DNA of 64,000 nucleotides from Lepeophtheirus salmonis. Lineage: Eukaryota > Arthropoda > Copepoda > Siphonostomatoida > Caligidae. The notes below the pieces were generated by a model. The model saw nothing but the letters and a program-made list of their open reading frames with translations, was not told the origin of the DNA and did not search any database. Both the position numbers and the translations under genes were made by a program. How positions within the stretch are numbered: the stretch's first letter is position 1; every line of letters starts with the position of its first letter. Location: NCBI RefSeq assembly GCF_016086655.4, contig NC_052134.2:9424001-9488000 (forward strand), written 5' to 3'. This document shows, piece after piece, positions 48,883 to 59,440 of the stretch.

Positions 48883-49459
48883 CTAATTCGTAAATTGGCC
48901 AATTTTTTCTAATCTTCTCAAATTAACACTTACATATTTGAGTTTAAGTTTGTAATTTAGGTACTTTTTTCTTATTCTTGGATAAAGTTCAACAAGAGGA
49001 TCAGGCAGCCTTTTAAAAATGTTTGCTATTTTGTCAATGTCGTCCTCTTCAATACTACGAAATTCTTGGAATTCATGTACTAAATGTTGGAAAACTTTCA
49101 ATAACTCCTCTGAAGGAATGGTAAGACGTCTTCCACTAAGAATTTTATGCATTTTTTTCTCCACGTCGATCTCTGTCGGATTTTCTTTCTGCGGGAATGC
49201 ACAATGCGAATGTACCCTTTATCTTGTATTTCCATTTTTACAGTATCGATTGGAGATTTCTTTCAAATCTTCATTAGGAAAAGCTTCGCTCAGAAACCCG
49301 TGCTTTTTTTATACTGACTTTGTCTGGCCTCTAACACTATGAACCCCAAAGTCCCTGGAGACTCAAATTTTGCGTTAGCAAACAAAAATAGTGAATATTT
49401 GATAGATTGGTACAGGTTGCCACAGCACAAGTACGCCTAGTACCTTTTGAAGAAAACAT
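48883..49459 (-). pseudogene. THAP-domain / P-element-like transposase relic
   Basis: On the minus strand, an ATG at 49459 starts MFSSKGTRRTCAVATC with TNLSNIHYF, resembling a THAP zinc-finger start (paired Cys, then a HxF-type position). After frameshifts, LSEAFPNEDLKEI (49297-49250) resembles the VCSEHFxxxDFE end of a THAP domain. From about 49215 an open frame of some 110 codons follows: KENPTEIDVEKKMHKILSG, RRLTIPSEELLKVFQHLV, then YPRIRKKYLNYKLKLK, ending FTN with TAG at 48883. The SGRRLTIPSEE and RIRKKYLN blocks recall the C-terminus of P-element/THAP9-type transposases. The catalytic middle is missing. Family assignment is from memory. The overlapping forward frame at 49019-49342 is a shadow. 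Confidence 0.45.
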
Positions 49460-49464
49460 AATTC

Positions 49465-49950
49465 TCGGAATATTATGAGTAAACACTAGTTAGCAACACT
49501 GAACTTGGCTCCATTGTGAGGTTGTCAAAAAAGTGGATAGCTAACGTCAACTAGACTGTGTTACAAGTTACGCATCGACACACCTTCTATATAGCCCCCT
49601 TGAGTATATCATTAAGTTTGACTTGCCCCTGATTTACTTCTATGTCTAACAATAAAATTCCCGCCGAGGCTACAATGAAGGAGTTTTTGTTCAGCCTGTA
49701 AACTGCATTTGCCTCACCTTTGACCACATCATAATTTACAAATTCAAAAGGGTTAAGATCCTTTCAAACGGGAAGCAAAATTTGCTCAAAAATTGTATTT
49801 GCACAATTATTATATATAATTTTTTCTAGCAATTAGCTGTAACAATATTTGGGACTTAGTTAACAAAATCTCTAGAGACAAAGCTCTTCATTCAATTAAG
49901 TTTAAGTTAAAAGGCCTTTAATTCTGGACCAGCCTTAAACACAAAGAAAT
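49465..49950. other. Flank of the THAP relic, nothing recognised
   Basis: This is somewhat less A/T-rich than average, with no frame that I can align. It may hold the 5' end of the P-element-like copy, but clear terminal repeats could not be found. Confidence 0.35.
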
Positions 49951-49954
49951 TGTA

Positions 49955-50620
49955 CTATTTTTGAGTAAAAGATTTAAATCAACTTCATCATTTGTCAATT
50001 AGTTCTCATTATTTTCTCCTTCTGCAGCCACCATGGCCTTTCTCTTCACGAAACCCTATATTCTATTGGCAAGTGGTGAGTAGTCCAGTGATAGAGGGGG
50101 GAGAGGCCATTTTTGAGGCCAGTAATAAGTTATGTTTTCCTTGCATTTAGCTTGAGTTGTTTTGGCATAATACCAGGTGTTGTTTCTTCTTGCTCACAGT
50201 AATCCACAACGAGTTATTTGGCATCCAACCATTGCTTTCATCACCTCCTGGTTAACGAGGCTTCAATGTCAAAGGTCACACTGATCAAAAAGTATTCGGC
50301 GGAAATCTTGTTGCGTCATTTACTTCTTGTCTTTCCGACCAACTATCATCAATGTTAATGAACCTCTTCACCTTACATACAATCTCAACAAAGCAATAAA
50401 TAATATATACGACAACTTTATAGAGTAATGGGTGCAGAGAAAATTTGCAATCCGTTGCTTTTTTCCTACCATTGTCGTTGTTTGTTGACGTATTGCAACC
50501 GATAATAGACCATATCAAAGCTGATTAGTTTCGGCACAATTTCTCTTAAAAAATCTAATATAAATTGTAAGTAATAATAGTTCTAATGAGTTCTTATTAG
50601 TGCAGTACTAATGCACACTG
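49955..50620 (-). mobile_element. Mariner deletion derivative, pair 1 copy b
   Basis: The N-terminal-side end, reverse complement CAGTGTGCATTAGTACTGCA, matches that of the copy at 25527 and is followed by TA (50621-50622). The other border follows TA at 49953-49954. The minus strand carries GRKKATDCKFSLHP (helix-turn-helix start), AEYFLISVTFDIEASLTRR, the deletion junction AGGAGGTGATGAAAG, KQWLDAK, then WPQKWPLPPLSLDYSPL (third block, eroded) and MVAAEGENNEN. It has the same family, orientation and internal deletion as 24843-25527. Confidence 0.85.
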
Positions 50621-50769
50621 TACTACTGGCAGTAATAATATATATGTAAACAATTACAAATAGAAAGAGAAAGCTTTTAATTTTTAAGATTATTTGTAAA
50701 TATATATAATATCAAATATAATAGATGTTCTTAAAGTTATTTATCAATAGTTAAATACATGCTTCGATT

Positions 50770-50788
50770 GATATATATATATATATAT
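50770..50788. repeat. (AT)n microsatellite
   Basis: This is an AT run of about 19 bp in plain A/T-rich DNA. Confidence 0.9.
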
Positions 50789-51129
50789 GATAAATTAACA
50801 AAAAATATAATCTTGAACAAAAGTCAAGGAAAGGAGAAACGCCCAATTTATATAATACCATAATATATACAGTGGACTAAATAAGTATTTGATGCATTGG
50901 CAATTTTGTAAGTTTGCACACTGACAAACGATTTATACTGTTATGCTTAAAAGTGGTTTTTTTCTTTTAATTTCTGATATTTTTTTTTTCAATGCAAAGA
51001 CATAGGCGTACAAACTATTATTATTTATATTACGTGCAATCTTTTCATAACTGATGGCCCTTAATTTAATTCGCAAAATTCGAATAAAGTAATAAATATT
51101 TCATAGTTTTTTATCTAAAAAAAAAAGTT

Positions 51130-51300
51130 TAACGTTTTCACTATAGGAATAACAAATTATTTCTTGTCCAAACCCAAAACTTATGTTGTTAAGAATATTT
51201 TTAAATAAGGTTTTATATAGATAGATATATTTATAAACACATTTTTAGCAATTTAATTCATATGGACGAGTGCAAACTGAATGGAATAGTAACATAAATT
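51130..51300 (-). repeat. Interspersed repeat family A, partial
   Basis: The minus strand reads TACTATTCCATTCAGTTTGC, then GAATTAAATTGCTAAAAATG and TGTTTATAAA, matching the 5' part of the family A copies at 12830-12960 and 30230-30300. Confidence 0.5.
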
Positions 51301-51340
51301 GCTCAAATTTAAATGACATAATTAATATATTATGTGGTGA

Positions 51341-51520
51341 ATTAAAATCTGAACACTTTGAATATTAAACTTCAACAAGATATAATCCTCTGTCATAGCA
51401 TCCCAGTGCTGGCTAACAATGGCTTTGTGTGCCTCGGTATTTGAATGACGGACACTGCAGGCCTTCTCTTCCACATGCACCCAAAATTCGTAGTTGAGGA
51501 AACTGTCATTAAAAGGATTA
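51341..51520 (-). pseudogene. Mariner transposase C-terminal fragment, pair 2 family
   Basis: The minus frame carries FLNYEFWVHVEEKACSVRHS, NTEAHKAIVSQHWDAMTEDY, then ILLKFNIQSVQIL, where the last words run straight into the terminal repeat ATTAAAATCTGAACACTTTG. The copy at 38780-38815 shows the same abrupt join between the TEDYI-equivalent codons and the terminus, so the two share a 3' deletion. Everything upstream of the third catalytic block is gone. Context: 2.4 kb from the longer relative at 53779-54560, in the same orientation. Confidence 0.8.
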
Positions 51521-51599
51521 ATTAGAATCATATTCCCATAAAAATTGATTATAATTAGTAGAAGAATAAAAATGTAATTCAAAGACACTTTGGAAAAAA

Positions 51600-52780
51600 A
51601 ATCATTCCAGTTTTGTTTTTGTTACCACCCGTAATTACGTATGAAGAATATGAAGAAATTGAATTGAATAACACTGATAAGGACTCATTTTTTGAGATAA
51701 TATTACGATAAAAAAATAAACATAAATGGAATCTTCCTTATATTTCCAACTCTAATTAAGTTTTGTTAAGATGTGTGTATTATATTTCTAATAGAAACAA
51801 TAATCCAGCAATTGAAAGGAATTACATAATTGGCTAACTACTACATTATATAATTTTGGCCTCTTCTTTATTTTTTGTATAAAGGAAAGTCGGAAAGTTA
51901 CAATAAAAATAACCATGTGATGAAATATCATAAAAGAAAAGTTGAATTCTTATATGTACATACAATGACGTAAATAAGAACAAGTATTGTATTGTTTATA
52001 CATAGAACATTTCCATTAACGTCACAAAAAGTTGGAAACCTAGAATTTATAAATATTTATTAAATAAAATCGACGAAATTCCAAAAAATCTTGCAAAAGA
52101 TCATCCGACCTTTTTAAAAATATAAAAAGATATTTTATTTGAGACTTTTCGTCGGCATAGGAAAGAATAATTTTTGTATTTAATATTACTTCAAAATTCT
52201 GCAATAATGCCTTAATTTAAATAGTTAACTCTGTTCCAAATCGATTAAGGACGGTTAAAATAGGATAATTTTGAGTGCATTATCTAATTTTTGGTAATAT
52301 TATTATGGTCTGAAAAGACCTACATATGTTATCATATTTGATAAATGAAATGCACCAATTTCCAAAAAACATATTGAATTAAGTATTTTGACAATCAATT
52401 ATGTTCAGTATTGATTATTGACTAGAAAAATGAGATAATATGAGATATATATCTTATCCTTGAAAATTGCAATTACTATATTTATGGCTTCTATTAATAT
52501 GAAAATAAAATTTATGTAATAATACATTTTCAAGGCATATTAAGACCTGTTATATTTAGATGTAGTATAATGAAATCCATTTTAATTTTTTTAGTTCCAT
52601 TTATATTTAGCTTCTTGGAAATAAAAAAAGTGCGTACATAACGGTTCTCCACAAAGATTTCCATTATTTTATCTAACATTCCGCATGATTGGCTGTTATA
52701 GTATCAAGACTCTAAATACTATTCACATGTTTAGCCACCTTTCTTGTATTTTCACCATTATCGAAAAAAAACTTGTCAAT
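51600..52780. other. A/T-rich DNA, nothing recognised
   Basis: No frame or repeat is supported here. Confidence 0.5.
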
Positions 52781-52784
52781 TATA

Positions 52785-52985
52785 GTTTATTTTATCTTTG
52801 CCGGTGTCCATCTTTGACGCCCACTCAAATAGAACTTTGTCAAACAATCAGAAAACTGTCCAATTTTTTTTTTCAGTGGGCAATCTTATTTTTCTAATAC
52901 TATTCAGTGTAAACCAATCGTATATATATAACACGAGATGCACATAACTAAAGCCATCTATTTGGAAAATAATGGATTTATTTTT
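52785..52985 (+). repeat. Interspersed repeat family B, copy 2
   Basis: It is collinear with 2440-2640 (CTTTGCCGGTGTCCATCTTT, TCAAACAATCAGAAAACTG, CACATAACTAAAGCCATCTA). It has the same orientation as the other copy and is non-coding. Confidence 0.55.
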
Positions 52986-52989
52986 ATTG

Positions 52990-53775
52990 TGAAGTAAATT
53001 CCTAAGAAATCATATAATTAAATGATACCGATATATAGCTCTGATCCAGCTATAAAGCAGATTTCTACTTTTTATAGTTAGTCTAAGAAAAAAAATGTCC
53101 TCCTTTTGATTGTCGGAGTAATCAGAACTGCACTCTAGAGCACAATATGTAGCACAAATTGTTGTTGATTGGAATATGTTTAATGAATTCCAGAGCCAAT
53201 AATAATTCAATAAACAATTTTAATTCCTTTCAGAGCCAACTCTTATTTTCTACTAATAACAGTAGCTATTATTTATTACTGCTAGACAATAGTAAAGTTT
53301 TTCCATCCCCAACAGTACTCAAGCAAATATCAGTAATAAGTTCCCCTTTTTCTATGTCACACCATTAGTTTATCTTTTTTAATCGAATTGTAAATATTTA
53401 TTTACAACACTCTTTAAAATTACTGATGATGATGTACTAATATATATATATAAGAGTATTTCTAAGTCTAAAACAACAATATAAAAAAATTTCGGCTTGT
53501 TTATAAACGAAATATTACATTAGGTTTATATTTCATCAAAATTAGGTTAGCCTAATAAAAAAAATATTGTGTATCATGTAACATGAAGTGTAAAATCGGG
53601 AGTTTATATTCATTACTCAAAACGCATGTGAAGCTATCAACACAAAAGCAAGCTAAAAGGATTTTTCTCTAAATTGAATGTGGATTACATTTGTATTCTA
53701 CGACAAATTATCCATAAATGTTATCCACGAGGATTATTTTCAAGGTGTTAATTTAATCAAATTTATTTTCAAGGG
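52990..53775. other. A/T-rich DNA, nothing recognised
   Basis: Short frames on both strands at 53010-53368 are unrecognised. No repeat was identified. Confidence 0.45.
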
Positions 53776-53778
53776 TCT

Positions 53779-54560
53779 AACAATCTGAACACTTTTAATT
53801 TTAAACTTCAAAAAGTTATTATTTATTCTTTAACAATAGAACTTCAACAATATTACTAATATAAATAGAGGTGTGTCAGAGCTCTCCTAACCATTAATAT
53901 AAGCACCCTTAGCGGAAAACAGGCCTGGCGCCCACAGTAGATATTGTGATCTGTCACGGGGTCCCATTGCTAGCTAACAGTGGCTTTGAGGGCCTCGGTG
54001 TGGGGATGACAGACTCTGCAAGCCTTTTCTTCGGCATGCATCCAAAGGTATAGTCAAAGGGTCTAGCATCAGGACTGTATTGGGTCAAAGAGTTCAAAAG
54101 ACTTTTACATAATAGTTTTGCAAAATGAGAAGATTGGTTTCTTTCATTCTTCGTGACAAAAGTGGCCTCTCCACCCTCACAAGGCTCTTCCCATCCACTT
54201 TTGGATAGTACTCTGGACATTCTTGTTTGAAAACCAAAGATATTTTGCAAGAGACCTCATGGACTTGAAGAGATTGGCTTGAGCTCTTTCCTTTAACTAC
54301 TCTGGACCCAGTTTAGCCTTTTTTACAGAGCCCTTCTTCCTCTCCAACGTTTCTGACTTGCTGACGGCGTAGATTAAGGTCCTGGAGACGCCCATTACGT
54401 CAATCACTCTCAAATGTCATTTTCTCGACTTGTACGTAAGTTAGAAGGCTCAGATTTTTTTTTATTACTAAATTTTTTTTTAATATATCAAAATATAAAT
54501 AAATTTCAATCGCTCAAGCTTAATTAATTATTGAATTGGTAAGGGTTCAGATTTCAATTG
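53779..54560 (-). mobile_element. Mariner deletion derivative, pair 2 copy b
   Basis: The transposase-start side, reverse complement CAATTGAAATCTGAACCCTT at 54560, is collinear with the 5' end of the 38-kb copy. The opposite end is CAATCTGAACACTTTTAATT at 53781. The minus strand starts at ATG 54420. It gives IYAVSKSETLERKKGSVKK, SLVRVERPLLSRRMKETNLL, then jumps to QYSPDARPFDYTF, EEKACRVCHPHTEALKATVS and QQWDPVTDHNIYCGRQACF. The central catalytic region is deleted at the same place as at 38600-38650. It keeps more C-terminal sequence than the 38-kb and 51-kb copies. Confidence 0.85.
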
Positions 54561-54569
54561 ACCATCTAG

Positions 54570-55955
54570 AAAGCAACTCTAAGAAAGATGAGGGTCAATT
54601 GGACATGAGCTTTATTTGCTTGAATTGTAGTTTGACAAACACTTTTTGAATATTTCTTAATAACTTCGCTCCCCACACCCGTTATTCAACTTTTTAAAGA
54701 GGCGTTATAATTATCTTGGATTTCTCCAATGCTGTAGTACTAGAGTTTTTTTTTTTTTTTTTGTTTTGATGTATAAAGTATGTAGACTCGTCCGAGAATA
54801 GCTATCATTTAAACATAGAATCGCATGAAATCTGTTTATCTTTAATTAAAAATTACAATAATATGTGGTTCATTATTTGATTTGATTAATTGACAATATG
54901 TACTTATGCAAGCAACATCCGACTTTTCTATGGATTCCAAATAATACTTTGTGACATTTGAGATAATGTTCTTATCTAGTAAGGGGTTGATTTTGAAAAT
55001 GTTTGATGTTGTATGTATGGTACATTTTACCCTTTTATAATAAATCATTTAAATATCTCATTTTTTTAAAACAATAGTTATTTATAGAACTAAGCAAATT
55101 TTTATAAATTATTACATAGTGTTAGACAGATTTGTATTACTCCACCCAGGATTCATAACCGTATGAGCTGGAATAAAGTTCAAGATTTATTGTTCTTTAT
55201 ATTTATGTAACTTATAGTTATTTTGTCTTTCAGAGATTATTAATTGTGTGTACATATTTTGAAATCTCACTTCTTAAAAAATTAATTAACTAATTGTATG
55301 CCTCCGTTTAGGCATCAGGAATGCCTCATAGATGGAAAATAACTTCTTATATAAATTAAAGAACTTGAATTCAATTTGTTTTTGTTTTTTTAATAATACT
55401 TTTTTACGGAAATATTATCATAGTTATTGAAATTATAACATGGATTTTTTGAAAAAAAAAACGAGGAATGTTTATAATTTTTTTATGATGATTACAAAAA
55501 TCGAGTAGGAACCATGTATAGCAAATATTAATCAATCAAAGAAATGACTAGGTATACTTTTTGTAATCCAAATAAAGTTTTTATCGAAAAAATAAAAATA
55601 ATAGTAATGAATAGAAGCAAGAAAATAAAGTTTTACACTTTTTCTTTGACTTTTGACTATCTAAATCCTCTTTTTCTCGCTTTCTTTTTCATTAATTTCA
55701 AATGACACTCTGAGCTGCAGAACGAGTCTTGTAATATTATATGTAATATAAATAATTGGCATAGAAGATTCTCATTTAAATACATAAATTTAAATAAAAA
55801 TAATTAAACAAGTATCTATTAGAAATGACGATCGAATATTCAAAAACCCTGGGTCGGGAGTACAAAAGAAAGGAGTAGACAACAGCAGATAATTATAGGG
55901 TGTCAAATCTCCAAGACCATACCACAAAAATAAATTTTCTATCTTTTTCCTTCTC
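54570..55955. other. A/T-rich DNA, nothing recognised
   Basis: Frames at 54842-55048 and 55790-55984 (minus) are unrecognised. A long poly-T run lies at 54747-54762. Confidence 0.45.
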
Positions 55956-55964
55956 CTCTGGGAT

Positions 55965-56660
55965 TTATTTACAAAGAATGGCAAGTTTGTCTTCCTCTAG
56001 TGGAACCATTTTCTTTGAGTTCATAAAAGGATTCTTAAAAAGATTGCACGATCTGTTTAAAACGTCATCTACTGGATGCCATTCAAGGTGCAGGAAACAA
56101 TTCCTTCCTATGCAAATAGATGTTGTATTGATGCGGTCAACCTTGATTGTCTTTTGCATTTTAGATAGGGATATGTACTTTATAGTTTTAAAACATGGGG
56201 AAGATGGATATGTAAAATTGTTTTATTTTTGACATATTATTATTCTCATTTTTCTTAACTGCAGGAAAGTCTTAGTATTTAACACCATACTGCGTCTCTG
56301 AACTTGTCCTACTTATGTAACAGAGTGTGTTTGAAAGAAAGTCGTCTCTGGGCCTACATCTCGAGTTAAAGCTTACCGGTTCATCAGTTCTCAATATCTG
56401 AAGAATACTGACAGAAATAGAATTCCAGGACTCGGCCATCTTCTTCCAAAATTCACCATCTTAGTCGAAAGTTTGAATCTAGAGGTCCCCTGTAAACTTT
56501 ATCTTCAATTAGATGCCCAGTGTGTTTGGCAAAATTTTCCTTTGAGTACTAACACTCAAAAATCCTTGTTATTTCTAAGCCTCACTATCCAGTCATAGTT
56601 AAAAGGCTTCCATAATGCTTCTATGCTTTTTAAGCCAAGTCCCCATGGGACGCTTAAAAC
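55965..56660 (-). pseudogene. Unrecognised coding-like relic
   Basis: Successive minus-strand frames look protein-like rather than A/T noise. GLGLKSIEALWKPFNYDWIV with RLRNNKDF lies around 56640-56560. AESWNSISVSILQILRTDEP, VSFNSRCRPRDDFLSNTLCY lies around 56440-56260. ECHPVDD-type residues with NRSCNLFKNPFMNSKKMVPL, EEDKLAILCK end at 55965. They are separated by stops or frameshifts. I do not recognise a family and see no mariner blocks, so it may be a host pseudogene or another transposon type. It directly precedes the mariner at 56712. The forward frame at 55900-56232 overlaps the last part. Confidence 0.3.
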
Positions 56661-56711
56661 CCCCAGTAAACTTTTTTGAATATCATTACTTTTGTTTTTA
56701 CTTCTTTTATA

Positions 56712-57419
56712 CCGGTAGTTGCATAAATACGTGGACTAATTTTTAAAAGCTTATATCTCGAGGTTCCGTGACCGGAAATAAAAAGTTCCAGCACAAGTAA
56801 CTCCGTAAATCTTTTGCCCTTGTTTGTGTTTTTCTTACTTGCATCAAACAAAGTCGTTTACGATGAATGACGAGGCCAAACGTCATATGGTTGACACTCT
56901 CCTCCGCGCCGGTAGGTCTGTCAAGGAGATAATCAAGGACACTGGACTATTCAGGACTACTGTGATCCAGAACCTTGTCAAGGAGGGAAAATATATGAAG
57001 GAGGGTGCCCATACCTCTGGAATGACTCAGGATTGGCTCGCTGCCAACATGCCATTTTGGAACAAAAACATTTGGCCACCCCCATCACCTGATTTGAATC
57101 CCCTTGACTATAGCGTGTGGTGGCAAATTGAGAAGAAGGCCTGTGCTACCTGCCAACCGAATTTGGACTCATTGAAGGCCAGCGTCAATGAGTAATGGGC
57201 AGTTATTGAAGACCTTTACATCATCAATGTATGCAAGGCCTTCCGCGGGCGCTTGGAGGGTGTCATAGCAGCTGATAGCGGTTATATTCAGTAATTATAT
57301 TAAATTTTATACCAGAATAAATTCTCTATTGTATAATTCTCCAAAAAATACGTCATACCAATTTTATTACACATTTAATTATTTGCCACAAATAGTCTGC
57401 GTATTTTTGCAACTACAGG
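56712..57419 (+). mobile_element. Mariner deletion derivative with near-perfect TIRs
   Basis: Left CCGGTAGTTGCATAAATACG and reverse-complemented right CCTGTAGTTGCAAAAATACG, each followed by a GACTA word, match at 23 of 27 positions, with TA on both sides (56710-56711, 57420-57421). It is 708 bp long. It has the best-preserved ends and longest open frame of the mariner copies here, so it is probably the youngest. Confidence 0.92.
56863..57294 (+). pseudogene. Internally deleted mariner transposase, one stop
   Basis: The start ATG at 56863 gives MNDEAKRHMVDTLLRAGRSV, then KEIIKDTGLFRTTVIQNLV, the first helix-turn-helix (residues 1-45). At about residue 48 it joins directly to AHTSGMTQDWLAANMPFW, just after the second catalytic Asp. 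The frame continues through IWPPPSPDLNPLDYSVW (third block intact) and IEKKACATCQPNLDSLKASV. A TAA at 57193-57195 interrupts; the frame resumes as WAVIEDLYIINVCKAF, RGRLEGVIAADSGYIQ and a natural TAA at 57292-57294. The first and second catalytic residues are deleted, so no activity is possible. An upstream in-frame TTG at 56824 adds 13 unlikely codons. Confidence 0.9.
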
Positions 57420-57424
57420 TATAA

Positions 57425-58760
57425 GGAATATATCTGAATATATGATATACACGGGGAATTACTAATTTATTCCAAATTCTTATTTTCTCCAATTTTTTGA
57501 TAAAAGGATGGACAAATTGAAAAATGGTTTTACAAACCAAATTCAGTTTTCGCTTTTAGTTTCCATACAACAGATCCTTCCCTCAAAATTATAATACCAA
57601 GTATTTTTGCACTATCTACAAATTTGGATTCTGGATAGGAGTTGTCAAGATATTTTGATTGGAGTACTACAAGGAGTATTCATAATAACCCTTTGAGTGT
57701 GCTGCAAACGGTATTAAAATTCCCTTAAATTGATATTCACAAAAAAAGAATGATGAATTGAATGTTTTCATTTCAAAAAGGTTATATCTGCATAATATAA
57801 ATCTCTAAAATCAAATACAGGTTTTAAACTATAGTTAACAGTCTTAAGTATTTTATATAAGCTTAACAATTTGAATAATAGCTTATAGTATGGCATTGCA
57901 ATATTATGCTGTATTTATAAATGATTAAAAAGTTATAATAAGATTTTCTTATTTTCTTGATTTTTGTTCCAAATTTGTATTTATCTGGACGAACTACATA
58001 TTTTTCTTCACAAAATGGATACATATTGTTGGGGCTATATTAATGAATCTAATTGTGTTCATAAACATAGTATGATGAGTAAATTAGAAAGCTGCAGAGT
58101 TTCTATAACATATTTTTTATGATAATCAACAAAAGAAATAACAAAACGAAAGAAGTAAAACTTTTTTTTTCTATTTATGGTATATTCTTTATAAAGAAAA
58201 TGTGTCGGTTTTATGGGATTAACTAATGATTTCTATGCAATTTTTCTAAAGGGAATTGTAATGGTCTACATTTATATTTATTGTTGAACCAATTTAATAT
58301 TTTTATTTATTTCAATATTCAAATACATTGGTATTTGAGGAAAAAAATATTATTATACTTCGGTCAGAGTTTATTTATTTTTTTCCCCTTTCATTGGTCA
58401 GACAGAGTTGCTACAAATTAATTATAAGTATAGTTGAGTAGTTTGTAATGAATAAATGACCAGTTAAATGATTTGGGGAGAAGAAAATGAATTATTGCTA
58501 TAAAGAGAAAATCCTTATTCTATGCCTTATTTTCAAAACAATTGACACCAAAGATAGGCAGTAATGCATACCGGAGAAGTTCACACCACGGATTAAATAA
58601 GGAACAAAAAAATATCAACTGGAACAACTTTTCTTCCTTTTTATAATTTTTAAGGGTAGTTCTGTATTTACAAACAGCTGAACACTAATTATAAGTAAGC
58701 ATTAAAGTACAGCAATTACTTCATCTGACAAAAAAGATGTATTTAAAGTCAATTTATATA
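57425..58760. other. A/T-rich DNA, nothing recognised
   Basis: No frame of note and no paired repeats were found. Confidence 0.5.
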
Positions 58761-58764
58761 ATTT

Positions 58765-58866
58765 ATACTTCCTTCTCTAGGATCCACTGTGAATCGAATT
58801 TTACGCATTCTGAGTAACTATTAATTTATTTCGTGCATATCGTCCAGTGAGCTACATCGCTCCATG
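58765..58866 (-). repeat. tRNA-like SINE, best copy
   Basis: The minus strand begins GGAGCGATGTAGCTCACTGG, where TAGCTCACTGG is a good RNA polymerase III A box. About 45 bp later comes AATTCGATTCAC in the B-box position. The 3' part GGATCCTAGAGAAGGAAGTA matches CCTAGGGAAGGAAATA in the 17.3-kb copy. The tRNA-like fold is not maintained, so it is a SINE or tRNA relic. Confidence 0.5.
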
Positions 58867-59032
58867 TTTTTTTCCAACTTTTTTGAATTTAATTACGACA
58901 AAAGAGTTTGACCCAAAACTTTAACTAGTAAGACAAAATCATAAAAAAAATGTTATCTTTATGGAATCGAAAAAAGACGACTCATAAAGCAATTTTAATA
59001 CTTTTATATACTATATTTAGCTATATTATTTA

Positions 59033-59440
59033 TTAAGTATGTTCTCCTTTACATATAATAACAACCTCAAATCCCCAGTGAATAGATTGGCAGGACTCGG
59101 GTAATGAAGGCCGTGTCAATGACATACCACCCTGAATCCCAATTTGAATGATAGTTGCGGTAGACATTAATATTTAAGACGCTCTAAATTTCAAAGGCCA
59201 AGGGTTTGAGGTCAGGGCTGGATAAAAGGCACATGGAAGGATTCCAGAAGTAAGTTATATTGTTTCAACAAATATTTTGATTCTTCTTTCCTGTAAATAA
59301 ACCCTTTTGAATATCATTCCCATCCTTAATTGATATATTGATGATGTTCGCAGTCAAGATGGAGATGATAACGTTCTCTGAAGCCTTCTCGGTACTGATA
59401 GCAGTCCGGTGTAGACTCCACACATTTTACCTTTTTTTTT
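59033..59440 (-). pseudogene. Mariner transposase relic
   Basis: The minus strand has, from 59420 down, poorly aligned remnants, then NDIQKGLFTGKKNQNIC, ITYFWNPSMCLLSSPDLKPL with AFEI (third catalytic block, SPDL intact), SVLNINVYRNYHSN, then in another frame SLTRPSLPESCQSIHWGFEV with VIICKGEHT and TAA read at 59033-59035. N-terminal and first-block regions are absent. No terminal repeats were found. The subfamily is unclear; the LNINVYRN part differs from the KACATxHPN style. Confidence 0.7.

Noticed and set aside
48883..49164. The 93-codon minus frame as an intact host gene
   Set aside because: Its coding similarity continues upstream across stops and frameshifts into a THAP-like start, which fits a broken transposon better.
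58765..58866. A functional tRNA gene
   Set aside because: A and B boxes are present in weak form but no cloverleaf or anticodon arm can be drawn.
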